DNA from: Gordonia lacunae
GTDB lineage: Bacteria > Actinomycetota > Actinomycetes > Mycobacteriales > Mycobacteriaceae
NCBI RefSeq assembly: GCF_002149015.1
Contig: NZ_NGFO01000043.1
Span: 1-33,917 of the forward strand
Direction of reading: 5' to 3'
Length of the DNA stretch: 33,917 bases
The stretch's first letter is position 1; the number at the start of each line of letters is the position of its first letter. The position numbers and the translations under genes are program-made. The notes below the pieces were generated by a model. The model made no database searches and was not told the DNA's origin. It saw only the letters and a list, made by a program, of their open reading frames with translations. Below, piece after piece: positions 22,620 through 31,594 of the stretch.

Positions 22620-24191
22620 ATGCTCACAGGCACCCGCGGTACTCGATGGCTGATGCGTCTCTCGGTGGCAGCACTCGTGCTGGCGGTGGCCGCAGGGCTG
22701 TCGGTCGTTGCCTCCGGCCCGTCCCAGGCGGCGCCCGTGGTGAACCCCAACGCCGGAAAGCTCGTCGCGCAGGCTGACTTCCAGGTCAAGCGGGACGGCT
22801 TCTCCTTCGAGAACTGGGGTCCGAACGACGCCCTGCACGCCCGTGGCCTGAGCGTCGAGGGCATGCGGGCGGTCTTCGGCGACGAGGTCTGCGCACGCAT
22901 CGTGTTCGGCGTGTGTTCGCCGACCACCGTCGCCGAACTGCTGCAGCAGGAATTCAACGAGTCGATGGCGGGCGGGCACTGCTTCGGGATGGCCGCTCTC
23001 GCCGGACTGTATGCCACCAAACGTCTGAACCCGTTCCCGCTGGCGCTGCCATGGCAGCCGGTCTACAGCATCGGCCCGTCGGCGCCGCTCGACGAGCTCA
23101 TCGCACGGATGTTCATCACCCAGGGTTTCCCGCCCACCGATCTCGTCCAGTCGCAGGTCACGGTCACCCAGGCGCTGTCCCGCCTGCGGTCGGCGTGGGC
23201 CCGCAAAGATAATTACGTCCTGGCCATCTACACCGACGAAGAGCAGAGCGCCGGACACGCGATCAACCCGATCGCCATTCGCGACCTGGGCCAGGGCAGG
23301 CGCGGCATCGTCGTCTACGACAACAACTTTCCCGGCGTCGAGAAGATGATCGTCGCCGATCCCGCAGCCAACAGCTGGTACTACTCGACGGCGACCAATC
23401 CGTCCGAACCGACACTGCTGTTCCAGGGGTCGCCGGTCAACAAGATGATGCTCGTGCCGTTGGCGCCGATCCTGGCGCGCCATCAGGATCCCGAGCTGCG
23501 TACCGACGAGACCGTGGTCATGGTGTCGGACAACAACGGCGGAGCTCGCGGTGCCGGCGACGTCGACTGGGACGTGCGGGTCACGGACCCGGCGGGTCGC
23601 GCGATCCCGGGCGTGGACAAGAAGATCCTGTTCAACAACGACAACACCGCCACCTTCACGGTCCCCGCGAACCGCATGTTCCGGATCATCGTGGACGGGG
23701 TGGAGGCCGGTCGTACCGCGGACATCGACGCCACAGTGCTCAGCGCCGGCGGCGTGGTGGCGATGGGTGATCTCGAAGTGCCCGCGGGCGCGGTCGCAGC
23801 CATCGACGCCGACCCGGTTCGGCATGGGATGCGGGTGACCTCGTCGGCGCCGTCGACCGCGGAGTTCCAGGTCGCCACCGAGAATTCGCTGCGATCGCTC
23901 TCGACCGGGACCACGCAGCTGGCGATCGGGCCGGGTTCGGCGGTCTCGGTGGGGGCCACCTCTCCGACGGGCGTGACCGTCCGTTCCGAGGGGCGCGCAC
24001 AGCGGCTGCGGCTGGAGGTCGAACGCAGCGACACCTTCACCGACCGCATCGCGGTCAGCCCCGGATCGATCTCGCTGCCCGCCGGTGCGACGATCACGGT
24101 GCCGGTGAACCTGTGGCCGGGCTTCGGCCCCCTCCCGGCGACCGTTCGCAGCGGCCCCTCGATCACACCCGTGCCCCTGAGCCCGCGGTGA
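22620..24191 (+). CDS. Secreted protein with papain-like Cys-His-Asp signature
   Basis: A 523-residue exported protein. The Sec signal is at 1-38, with cleavage after SQA. The N-terminal half (~45-290) contains GGHCFGMAAL with Cys121 at the start of a helix, AGHAINPIAI with His213, and GIVVYDNNFPG with Asp234/Asn235. This order and these surroundings are those of papain-like (C39/bacterial transglutaminase-like) cysteine enzymes. The C-terminal half (~300-520) is beta-rich with no motif I know and probably forms two or three adhesion-like domains. Peptidase or amidase activity outside the cell is an inference from the triad. Its stop overlaps the start of a lipoprotein hydrolase gene (GTGA). 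Confidence 0.8.
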   Translation: MLTGTRGTRWLMRLSVAALVLAVAAGLSVVASGPSQAAPVVNPNAGKLVAQADFQVKRDGFSFENWGPNDALHARGLSVEGMRAVFGDEVCARIVFGVCSPTTVAELLQQEFNESMAGGHCFGMAALAGLYATKRLNPFPLALPWQPVYSIGPSAPLDELIARMFITQGFPPTDLVQSQVTVTQALSRLRSAWARKDNYVLAIYTDEEQSAGHAINPIAIRDLGQGRRGIVVYDNNFPGVEKMIVADPAANSWYYSTATNPSEPTLLFQGSPVNKMMLVPLAPILARHQDPELRTDETVVMVSDNNGGARGAGDVDWDVRVTDPAGRAIPGVDKKILFNNDNTATFTVPANRMFRIIVDGVEAGRTADIDATVLSAGGVVAMGDLEVPAGAVAAIDADPVRHGMRVTSSAPSTAEFQVATENSLRSLSTGTTQLAIGPGSAVSVGATSPTGVTVRSEGRAQRLRLEVERSDTFTDRIAVSPGSISLPAGATITVPVNLWPGFGPLPATVRSGPSITPVPLSPR

Positions 24192-25144
24192 GGGCTCCGT
24201 CCGTCAGCCGCCGCATCGCACTGGCCGTCCTCGTCGCGAGCGTGCTGGGTCTGCCCGCGTGTTCCAGCGGATCGACGACGACCCCGACGACGACCAGCAG
24301 TGCCACCGCGGCCCCGGCCGAGTACTTCGACGAGGTGACGGTTCACCGATTCGATTACCCGACTCCGGATGACGGCGATTCAGAGCAGAACTGGGCCGAG
24401 CTGTACCTTCCCGCGGGCGAGCAGCGGGTCGATTCGATCCCGCTCGTGGTTCTCATCCACGGCGGCGCATGGCAAAGTGCGCTCGGCGCCGACATCTTCG
24501 AGCCGCTGGCCCGGGACCTTGCCGGCCGGGGCATGGCCGTCTACAACATCGAATACCGTCGCGTCGGGTCGGGCGGTGGGTGGCCGACGACGTTCCGCGA
24601 CGTCGCGAGCGCACTGGACCACGTCGTCGTCGTGGACCGGCAGTTCCCCCAGATCGACACCGACGACGAACTGATCGTCGGGCACAGCGCGGGCGCCCAG
24701 CTCGCGGTATGGGGCGGTACCAGGCACAAGCTCGAGGACGACGAGGTGGGTGCGCGGCCGCTGTTCCGTCCGACGCGCGTCGTCTCGCTCGCCGGTCCGC
24801 TCGACATGACCTATGCCGCCACGCACGGCGACGACCGCATCGTGACCGCGCTGGGCGGCACCCCGACGCAGGTTCCGCAGCGGTACACGATGGTCGATCC
24901 CATCCAGAACATCGATCCCGACACACCTGTGGTCGCCGTGCACGGAACCGCTGATCGCATGGTGTCGCCGACGAATTCGCAACGCTACGTCGATGCTGTC
25001 GTGCGCGAAGGCGGTGATGCCGCGGCCGTTCTCATCCGCGGCGGCAACCACGGTTCGGTGGTCACCTCGACCGCGCCCGAGTATCCGCGGGTCCTCGACA
25101 TCATCTCCGGCGCGTCGGCTGCCGACGTGGAGGACGTGGCCTGA
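24188..25144 (+). CDS. Lipoprotein alpha/beta-hydrolase (esterase/feruloyl-esterase-like)
   Basis: A 318-residue protein from GTG 24188, overlapping the previous stop by 4 nt. The lipobox is LGLPACSSG (Cys25), so it is probably anchored outside the membrane. The hydrolase fold shows the oxyanion motif LIHGGAW, the nucleophile elbow GHSAG, a late acidic strand in VVAVHGTADRMV and the catalytic His in GGNHGS. The family (BD-FAE/carboxylesterase-like) cleaves short-chain esters. Coupling to the secreted papain-like protein suggests they act on the same surface substrate or during envelope processing; this is inference. Confidence 0.88.
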   Translation: MRAPSVSRRIALAVLVASVLGLPACSSGSTTTPTTTSSATAAPAEYFDEVTVHRFDYPTPDDGDSEQNWAELYLPAGEQRVDSIPLVVLIHGGAWQSALGADIFEPLARDLAGRGMAVYNIEYRRVGSGGGWPTTFRDVASALDHVVVVDRQFPQIDTDDELIVGHSAGAQLAVWGGTRHKLEDDEVGARPLFRPTRVVSLAGPLDMTYAATHGDDRIVTALGGTPTQVPQRYTMVDPIQNIDPDTPVVAVHGTADRMVSPTNSQRYVDAVVREGGDAAAVLIRGGNHGSVVTSTAPEYPRVLDIISGASAADVEDVA

Positions 25145-25186
25145 GCGGGTCCTCGGCCACCGTGACCGACGCGACCGCGGGCCGGT

Positions 25187-26230
25187 TCAGAGTGTCAGGA
25201 GACTCGTTGCCGGCGTGTACTTCTCCCGCCTGATCCGGCGCGGGGGCATCCGTCGCCGCTTGAGGGCCCGGACCCCCGCCTCGACCATCGCGGGCGGCCC
25301 GCAGAGATATGCCGCGTGATTGCGGCAGGAGCCGAAGTCCGCCATCATCGCATCACCGACGTAACCGGCGCGGCCACACCACTGTTGGCGACTGAGGCAG
25401 GGCGTGTACCGGACGTTCGGGTGCTCGGTCGCGAGTGCGCGCCAGAAGTCGACGTCGTACAGCTCGGTCTCGGTGCGGACGCCGTGGTAGACGTGGATCT
25501 CACGTTCGGGGTCGGCTTCCAGGGCGGCTCTCGCGATCGACTTCAGCGGGGCGAGACCCGTGCCCCCGGCGAGCAGGATGAGTCCGACTCCCGGCTCGTC
25601 CTCTCGATGACAGAAGTCACCCCAGGGTCCCGTCATCGACACCGACGATCCGACGGTCAGCGAATCGAAGATCCACCCGTCGGTGGCCAGACCGTCGGGT
25701 TGCCGGCGGATGTGGAACTCGAGGGTGCCGGATTCGCTGGGCGGGTTGGCCATCGAGTACGGACGTGTCTGGTCCGTGCCCGGGATCGACAACTCGACGT
25801 ACTGGCCCGCGGTGAACTCGAACGGGTCGTCGAGCGACACCGTCACGGAGACCGTGTCGTCGGCGACCGTGGTGAGGGAGCTGACGGTTCCGGCGAGATC
25901 GCGCAACGCGTGGTGGTGCGCGCCGGACTCGTCGGCGGGCGGTTCGACGACGATGTCGGTGGTGGGCGTCGACTGACACGACAGCACGTATCCCTGGTCC
26001 CGCTCGCTGTCGGACAGCACGGTGTCGGGGGCCGGCGGCGCGTCCACCATCCCGCCGGTGACGCGTACCTTGCAGGTACCGCAGGTTCCCTGGTTGCAGG
26101 AGTTGGGAATCCACACACCCTGACGTAGCAGGGCATCGAGAACCCGCTGCCCGGACCCGCAGGTCACCGAGGTCGTACCGGTGTCGATGCGGAAGGTCGT
26201 CGGGTCGGACCGGGTCGTCGGGTCGGACAT
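25187..26230 (-). CDS. gcoB: Three-domain P450 reductase GcoB (2Fe-2S, FAD, NADH)
   Basis: A 347-residue fused reductase. The N-terminal plant-type ferredoxin domain has ligands C45, C50, C53 (SCNQGTCGTC) and C85 (LSC). A flavin domain has RPYSMANPP near residue 176, and a nucleotide domain has LLAGGTGLAPL, then YLCGPPAMVEAG near the end. This is the domain order of GcoB, which feeds NADH electrons to GcoA in guaiacol O-demethylation. The ATG at 26230 lies 2 nt after the P450 stop with GGAGGTG across the junction, so the two are co-translated. Oxygenase reductases such as BenC are similar, but the neighbour settles the assignment. Confidence 0.9.
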   Translation of the reverse strand: MSDPTTRSDPTTFRIDTGTTSVTCGSGQRVLDALLRQGVWIPNSCNQGTCGTCKVRVTGGMVDAPPAPDTVLSDSERDQGYVLSCQSTPTTDIVVEPPADESGAHHHALRDLAGTVSSLTTVADDTVSVTVSLDDPFEFTAGQYVELSIPGTDQTRPYSMANPPSESGTLEFHIRRQPDGLATDGWIFDSLTVGSSVSMTGPWGDFCHREDEPGVGLILLAGGTGLAPLKSIARAALEADPEREIHVYHGVRTETELYDVDFWRALATEHPNVRYTPCLSRQQWCGRAGYVGDAMMADFGSCRNHAAYLCGPPAMVEAGVRALKRRRMPPRRIRREKYTPATSLLTL

Positions 26231-26232
26231 CG

Positions 26233-27444
26233 TCACACCTCCCAGACCGTGTGCAACGACGTCGGGCCACGGAAACCCCAACCCCAGAACTCGACGTCGC
26301 TGCTGTCGTCGCGCTCGAGGTTCGGGATGGACTCGAACAGCTCCTCGAGTCCGATCCGGCACACGTGGTTGGCGAAGTAGATGCCGGCACAAGCGTGATT
26401 ACCGGCGCCGAATGCCAAATGCGGCAACGGCGGTCGCGTGATGTCGTACTCCGACGGCGCCTCGTAGACCGAGTGGTCGTGGTTGGCCGATCCGTACGAC
26501 ATCAGGACCACCGAGCCCGCCGGCAGGTCGACGCCGGCGACCTCGGTGTCCTTCGTGCTGATCCGGGCGGTCGCCGACCAGATCGGCGACGTCCACCGCA
26601 TGCCCTCCGAGATCGCGCGCGGGATGAGACCCGGCTCGTCGACGACTTGCTCGAACTGATCCGGGCGACTGAACAGGCCGACGAGTGTCGACGCCATGGC
26701 GTGACCCGGCTCCTGCATCGCTCCGAGGAGGTAGACGTACAGCGTCGGATAGATGTAGTCGCGGTCGCGGGTCTGCCCGTCGGGCATCCCGTCGTGCAGC
26801 CAGTGCGAGATCGCGCTGTCGTCGGGATTCTCGATCCAGTTGTCGATCAGCGGATTGACGATCGACTGGATTTCCAGCTTCGCGGCGTCGGCCTCGGCGA
26901 AGCCGTCCGGGTTGGTGAACTCGCCGTTCTCGTCGACTCCCGCATTGGTGAACGACACCGACAGTTTGTGGAACCACTCGCGCAACTTGTCCGAGCTGAC
27001 CGACTGCAGGCCGAGCAGGTCGCCGAGCGCGCGGACGCTGACGGGTTCGCAGTACTGGGCGACGAGCTCGGCGCGCCCCACATCCTCGAAGTCGCTCAGG
27101 TACCGGCGGGCGATGGGCCGGACGAGGTCGTCGATCCACCGGTCGACCTCCTGGGGCTGCAGGGCCGGGTCGACCATCGACCGCAGATCCTCATGGATCG
27201 CCCCGTTGACCCCGATCACCGCCGGGTGTCCGAAGGTCCGCCCGCCCGCTTTGGTGATGACCGCCTCGAAGTCGGGGCTGGTGGCAATCGTCCGGCAGAT
27301 GTCCGCGGTCGTGGCGACATAGGAGCCGAGGATCGGGATGTACGCGAGCGGTGCCTCGACGCGGAGACGCTCGTAGACGGGGTAGGGGTTGCGTTCGAGC
27401 TCGGTCATCGTGATGTCGTCGATCCACGACATGGTGCTGGTCAT
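26233..27444 (-). CDS. gcoA: Cytochrome P450 GcoA (CYP255A), aryl-ether O-demethylase
   Basis: A 403-residue P450. The haem loop is FGAGNHACAG with Cys352, and the K-helix E-x-x-R is EGMR at 280-283. It reads along its length like GcoA of Amycolatopsis. The three active-site phenylalanines known there as F75, F169 and F395 and the haem Cys356 fall at F71, F165, F391 and C352, a constant shift of four. The I-helix has MQEPGHAM instead of the usual acid-Thr pair. GcoA demethylates guaiacol to catechol and formaldehyde. GGAGGA precedes ATG 27444. The reductase gene follows and an AraC gene diverges. Relatives also take 2-ethoxyphenol, so the natural substrate could vary. Confidence 0.93.
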   Translation of the reverse strand: MTSTMSWIDDITMTELERNPYPVYERLRVEAPLAYIPILGSYVATTADICRTIATSPDFEAVITKAGGRTFGHPAVIGVNGAIHEDLRSMVDPALQPQEVDRWIDDLVRPIARRYLSDFEDVGRAELVAQYCEPVSVRALGDLLGLQSVSSDKLREWFHKLSVSFTNAGVDENGEFTNPDGFAEADAAKLEIQSIVNPLIDNWIENPDDSAISHWLHDGMPDGQTRDRDYIYPTLYVYLLGAMQEPGHAMASTLVGLFSRPDQFEQVVDEPGLIPRAISEGMRWTSPIWSATARISTKDTEVAGVDLPAGSVVLMSYGSANHDHSVYEAPSEYDITRPPLPHLAFGAGNHACAGIYFANHVCRIGLEELFESIPNLERDDSSDVEFWGWGFRGPTSLHTVWEV

Positions 27445-27525
27445 GGGTTCCTCCGCTGTGTTCGTCTCGAGAGCCGGGGGTCTGCGCCGCAGGTTGTCGG
27501 CGATCCGGTGCGAGGTGACACTAGG

Positions 27526-27544
27526 GACCGCCGGACCGGCGGTC
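27526..27544. promoter_or_regulatory. 19-bp palindrome in the gcoA-gcoR intergenic region
   Basis: GACCGCCG (27526-27533), GAC, CGGCGGTC (27537-27544) is a perfect 8-3-8 inverted repeat in the 238-bp divergent region. It lies 82 bp upstream of gcoA. AraC proteins usually bind direct repeats, so this may be another regulator's site or part of a promoter hairpin. Confidence 0.4.
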
Positions 27545-27682
27545 GATACGGTTCGCGCGGCGGCGGCACCGATCGCGCGACGATGTGATCGCAGTCTCCC
27601 CACCGGGTGGCGAGTGCCATGCGTCACCGGGTTGAATCGGAGACGCGGGACCCTGCGCGACCGGAGTACGAGGAAGACATCC

Positions 27683-28615
27683 ATGCGGAGCACCACATCC
27701 ACCAGTGACTGGGAGACGGCGCATCGCGCCGTCGAAGAGGTGTACTTCCCGCATGAGCTGACCGCGCTGTCGTCCCCGGATCAGCTGAACCTGAACCTGC
27801 AGACCGTCGAGCTGGGACCGGTCACGATCGGCAAGCTCAACTGGGGGACCGACGTCTCCATCTCCTGCGACTACCCAGGTGCCTACGAGATCAACATCCC
27901 GATGCGCGGCGTCCTGGACTCGCGCGCCGGGTCGGTGCAGACGACGTCCGAGGAGGGCAAGGCCACGGTCTTCACCGCGGACCGCCCGTCGACGATCACC
28001 CGGTGGTCCGCGGACTGTGTCGTGGTCGGGGTGAAGTTCGACGCCGAGTACCTCGAACGCGAGGCCGACCGGGTCCGGGCGTCGGCGCTGCGTTCACAGT
28101 TGCGGCTGCCCGATCAGCTGGATCTCGCCGGACCCGACCAGCAGGCGTGGTTCGGGCTCGTGCGCGCATTGTCGGCCCAGGTGCGCGAACCCGCCGACCT
28201 CCTGTCGAACCCACTGGTCGGACCGCAGCTGGCGAGCGCGATCAGCAGCGCGTTCCTCCTCGCGGTGTCTCCGGAAGAGTCGGGTACCGGTCTGCGCCCG
28301 CGGATGGTCAAGCGTGTGCTCGACGCGTTGCACGACGATCCGGGACGAGACTGGCGTCTGGCGGACATGGCCGAGCTGGGCGGCTCGAGCCTCCGACGAC
28401 TGCAGGAAGGCTTCGCCGAACACGTCGGTGTGAGTCCGACCCAGACGCTGCGGGACATCCGACTCGACCGGGCACACCACGACCTCAGCGAACCGGACAA
28501 CACCGACACGGTGGCCGAAGTAGCTGCGCGATGGGGCTTTTCGAGCCCGAGTCGGTTGGCTGCCGCGTACAAGAAGCGCTACGGCATCCCGCCGTCGGAA
28601 CACCGTCGGCGGTAG
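27683..28615 (+). CDS. gcoR: AraC-family regulator of gcoAB
   Basis: A 310-residue AraC/XylS protein. The N-terminal AraC_binding_2 (cupin-like) domain covers ~20-190 and includes VTIGKLNWGTDVSISCDYPG and EINIPMRGVLDSRAG. The C-terminal double helix-turn-helix (~205-305) has WRLADMAELGGSSLRRLQEG and the signature VAEVAARWGFSSPSRLAAAY. ATG 27683 has GAGGAAG upstream; the frame extends further 5' through non-conserved sequence. Divergent AraC regulators activate gcoAB-type and similar P450 operons on aromatic ethers. Assignment as GcoR is by position and family. Confidence 0.85.
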   Translation: MRSTTSTSDWETAHRAVEEVYFPHELTALSSPDQLNLNLQTVELGPVTIGKLNWGTDVSISCDYPGAYEINIPMRGVLDSRAGSVQTTSEEGKATVFTADRPSTITRWSADCVVVGVKFDAEYLEREADRVRASALRSQLRLPDQLDLAGPDQQAWFGLVRALSAQVREPADLLSNPLVGPQLASAISSAFLLAVSPEESGTGLRPRMVKRVLDALHDDPGRDWRLADMAELGGSSLRRLQEGFAEHVGVSPTQTLRDIRLDRAHHDLSEPDNTDTVAEVAARWGFSSPSRLAAAYKKRYGIPPSEHRRR

Positions 28616-28733
28616 GCCTTCCGGGGGTACCGCTCGAATCTGTGCCGGAACTTCACAGTTCAGACCACGTGGCGACGCCGATCGGTTAGTTTCCGCACTG
28701 CGCGATTCCGACGGACCATCGAAAGGCGCGGCC

Positions 28734-29447
28734 ATGAAACGTCGCCATGCTCTGCTCGCCACGCTCATCAGTGTCACGCTGGCACTCTCCGGGGCAGGGG
28801 TGGCGGCCGCCGCGCCGAATCCTCTGGGCTCAGTGGATTTCGGTTCCCTCGGCGCACCTGTGGGCGGCGGGTGTTCGGAACAACTGCTGTACAACAACGA
28901 ACTGTTCGGGCCGAAAATCCTGGCGACGAGTCCCCCGGTGGGTCCGCAGTTGAGGGGCTACGACCGACTTGCGGGCGAGAGTCCGAGCGATTTTCTCGCC
29001 AAGTATCGGACAGGGGACAAGTGGAACTATCCAGAGAAGGACGGATACACGCTGAACCCCGATGGTTCCCCGAAGAAGTCGGTGACAACCCTCGGCCCGA
29101 ACAAGCGGATCGATCGCTATGGCAGTCCGCGAGGCAGGTTCTTGGCTCCCGCCGGTACGCCTTACAAGAAGCGGGCGCTTCCGCCGGAGAACCTCGTCGA
29201 CAAAGACAACCCCCAGTTCTGCAACTACCACGTGTACGTGGTCAAGCGCCCGGTCAAGGTGTGGACCGGACGCATCGCCGAGGGGTTCGGCCAACCGGGC
29301 GGTGGAATCCAGTACCAGATCGACCAGCAACTCGTCGATCCCGTGTTCATCGAGCAACATCGAGGATGCTTCAACGAGACCGGCGGTTTCGTCAACACCC
29401 AGTGGTTGCTGTGTTCGGGTGTGCTCGAGAGCGTCTTCCCCCGATGA
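28734..29447 (+). CDS. Secreted TNT-domain NAD+ glycohydrolase toxin
   Basis: A 237-residue protein. A Sec signal is at 1-27 (ending GVAAAA) and a short linker follows. A TNT domain (~85-195) reads KWNYPEKDGY, IDRYGSPRGRFLAP (R128), GTPYKKRALPPENL (R147), NYHVYVVKRPVKVW (H166) and FGQPGGGIQYQ (Q193). TNT is the NAD+ glycohydrolase domain of M. tuberculosis CpnT and of fungal conidial NADases; the Arg, His and Gln active-site motifs are all here. Four cysteines (47, 163, 212, 227) suggest two disulfides in an extracellular protein. There is no channel or ESX/LXG leader, unlike CpnT. GAAAGG precedes the ATG. The stop overlaps the next start (ATGA). Confidence 0.85.
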   Translation: MKRRHALLATLISVTLALSGAGVAAAAPNPLGSVDFGSLGAPVGGGCSEQLLYNNELFGPKILATSPPVGPQLRGYDRLAGESPSDFLAKYRTGDKWNYPEKDGYTLNPDGSPKKSVTTLGPNKRIDRYGSPRGRFLAPAGTPYKKRALPPENLVDKDNPQFCNYHVYVVKRPVKVWTGRIAEGFGQPGGGIQYQIDQQLVDPVFIEQHRGCFNETGGFVNTQWLLCSGVLESVFPR

Positions 29448-29893
29448 CGTCAGGGGCCGACGACCAGCTCGACCCCGAGATGCGCAGCCGGATAATTGAT
29501 CTCGCGGCCAGGATGTCGGCGGAGCCGGCCGACGTGCCCCTGCTGGGACGCATCCGCGACGACGCCACGCCATCGTGCGTGCGCGATCCGGATGGTGTGT
29601 GGCATCTGATCATCCGAGAGCGCGGCTCGGTGATGTTCGACCGGCAGTCCAGCGATCCGGAGGAGTTCCTGAGCTGGGTTGCGGTGGCGATCGCCGAAGC
29701 GGCGTCGTATCGGCTGCACACACCCGGCGCGCCGGACTATCTGCGCAGGATCTGGGCGGAGCAGTATCGGATGCTGGCCGTGGCGAACCCGGAGTGGGCC
29801 CGCGCGTGGCTGCAGCGCACGCGGACACGGCTGATCGACGAGGGCACCACCGACGGTGAACTCGCGCAACTCCCGGACGACCCCGAGGCCTGA
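29444..29893 (+). CDS. Probable immunity protein for the TNT toxin
   Basis: A 149-residue cytosolic protein whose ATG overlaps the toxin stop by 4 nt. It is small and acidic. A predicted strand/turn segment WHLIIRERGSVMFDRQ leads into a helix EEFLSWVAVAIAEAASYRLH; the C-terminal half is helical. This looks like the Imm61/IFT-like immunity style seen beside TNT genes, but my family assignment is tentative. M. tuberculosis protects itself from TNT with a cognate immunity factor (Rv3902c, next to cpnT). Position, overlap and size make the same job likely here. The alternative is an unrelated small protein. Confidence 0.65.
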   Translation: MTSGADDQLDPEMRSRIIDLAARMSAEPADVPLLGRIRDDATPSCVRDPDGVWHLIIRERGSVMFDRQSSDPEEFLSWVAVAIAEAASYRLHTPGAPDYLRRIWAEQYRMLAVANPEWARAWLQRTRTRLIDEGTTDGELAQLPDDPEA

Positions 29894-30083
29894 ATCGCGC
29901 GAGGGCGCGTGGGCTGCTGTCGAGCGACGGCCGACGGACTGTCCGCATAGGGAGGGCAGAAAGCGGGCGTTCTGTAGGTGTCGTCGAGTCGACGGCCGGA
30001 CCACGATGGATGCACTGCGCATCGTCGCGCGCCATGCCCGACCGCACCCGACCCGTCGGGCCGATCTCTTTTGGACGGACTCA

Positions 30084-31523
30084 ATGACCGCACTCGACGC
30101 CGCGACCCCGCCGGCACCCGGACCGGGCCATTCGGGCCCGCAGGCCGAGGCCGAACTCGAACTGATTCCCGACACCGCGAAGACCCACGACGTGCGCGGA
30201 CAGTTCTGGATCTGGGCCGGTGCGAACATCGCGCCGATCAACTGGGTGCTGGGCGCACTCGGCGTCACGATGGGACTCGGGCTGTGGGAGACGGTGGCGG
30301 TCTTCGTCGTCGGCAACGCCATCGGCATGACGATCTTCGGCGTGTTCGTCGTCATCGGTCAGCGCACCGGTGTCACCGGAATGGTGCTGTCGCGAGCCGT
30401 CTTCGGACGCCGCGGTGCCTATGTTCCCGCCGCCGTCCAGGCCCTGGTCTGCATGGGCTGGTGCGCGGTCAACACCTGGATCGTTCTCGACCTGGTGATG
30501 GCGCTGCTCGGCGAGATGGGACTCGTCGACCCAGACCTCGACAACAACGCCGCGCGGATCGTCGTCGCCGCGATCATCATGGGGATGCAGGTGACGATCG
30601 CCTGGTTCGGGTACCGGGTGATCTCCGCCTTCGAGCGGTGGACGGTGCCGCCGACGGTCGCGATCCTGCTCGTCATGACCGTCGTCGCGTGGGTGGGCCT
30701 CGACGTCGATTGGGGACAGACGACCGCTCCGGAGCTCACGGGATCGGCCCACATCGGTGCGATCACCGCGGTGATGACCGCGATCGGCATCGGCTGGGGC
30801 CTGACGTGGATCGGTTACGCCGGCGACTACTCGCGCTTCGTGTCCCGGGACGTCCCGTCGCGCAAGCTGTTTCTCGCGAGCGCACTCGGACAGTTCATCC
30901 CGGTCGTCTGGCTCGGTGTGCTGGGCGCGTCCCTGGCGACATTGAGCGACTCCGCCGATCCGGGCGAGATCATCGTCGACGCCTATGGCGTACTCGCACT
31001 GCCGGTTCTGTTGCTGGTGATCCACGGACCACTCGCGACCAACATCCTCAACATTTACACGTGCACGGTGTCGACGCAGGCGCTCGACATCCGCGTCGAC
31101 CGGCGCCTGCTGAACATCATCATCGGCGTCGTGGCCATGGCGATCGTCGTCTACTTCGTGCTCAACAGCGACTTCGCGACCACGATCGACTTCTGGCTGG
31201 TGTCGATCGTCGGTTGGTTGAGCCCCTGGGGGAGCGTCGTTCTCGTGCACTGGTTCCTGATCGCTCGGCAACAGATCGACGCCGAGAGTCTGTTCGCCAC
31301 CCCGGCGGACAGCGTCCTGCCGATGGTCCGGCCGACCGCCCTCGTCGCGCTCGCTCTCGGCGTCACCGCGACCTGGATGTTCATGTACGGGATGCTGCCG
31401 GCACTGCAGGGGCCGATTGCGGTCGCACTGGGCGGGATCGACCTGTCCTGGCTGGCCGGGGCCGTGGTCGCCGGCACCTCCTACTGGACCATGGAGAAGC
31501 TCACCGCTCCACGCGCTGCGTGA
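30084..31523 (+). CDS. NCS1-family nucleobase/hydantoin-type permease
   Basis: A 479-residue transporter with about 12 membrane helices. NCS1 marks are the N-terminal DVRGQFWIWAGANIAPINWVLGAL region (~35-60), GQRTGVTGMVLSRAVFGRRG near 94, and WIGYAGDYSRFV near 247. PLATNILNIYTCTVSTQALD near 320 is also typical. NCS1 proteins import purines, pyrimidines, allantoin, hydantoins or thiamine with Na+ or H+. I chose ATG 30084; an ATG at 30006 would add 26 residues and neither has a strong ribosome site. It may supply the hydantoinase or PuuE-like enzymes in this window, but it is 13 kb from the first, so this is speculative. Confidence 0.88.
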   Translation: MTALDAATPPAPGPGHSGPQAEAELELIPDTAKTHDVRGQFWIWAGANIAPINWVLGALGVTMGLGLWETVAVFVVGNAIGMTIFGVFVVIGQRTGVTGMVLSRAVFGRRGAYVPAAVQALVCMGWCAVNTWIVLDLVMALLGEMGLVDPDLDNNAARIVVAAIIMGMQVTIAWFGYRVISAFERWTVPPTVAILLVMTVVAWVGLDVDWGQTTAPELTGSAHIGAITAVMTAIGIGWGLTWIGYAGDYSRFVSRDVPSRKLFLASALGQFIPVVWLGVLGASLATLSDSADPGEIIVDAYGVLALPVLLLVIHGPLATNILNIYTCTVSTQALDIRVDRRLLNIIIGVVAMAIVVYFVLNSDFATTIDFWLVSIVGWLSPWGSVVLVHWFLIARQQIDAESLFATPADSVLPMVRPTALVALALGVTATWMFMYGMLPALQGPIAVALGGIDLSWLAGAVVAGTSYWTMEKLTAPRAA

Positions 31524-31594
31524 CTCTCGACGGACGACCCACGGCGTCGATGAGAACGACCTGCGAAAGCCGCCTGTCGCCTCGGGGCGTCGAC

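Noticed and set aside
27526..27544. Definite AraC operator
   Set aside because: The palindrome is clear but AraC activators normally use direct repeats; I kept it only as an unassigned site.
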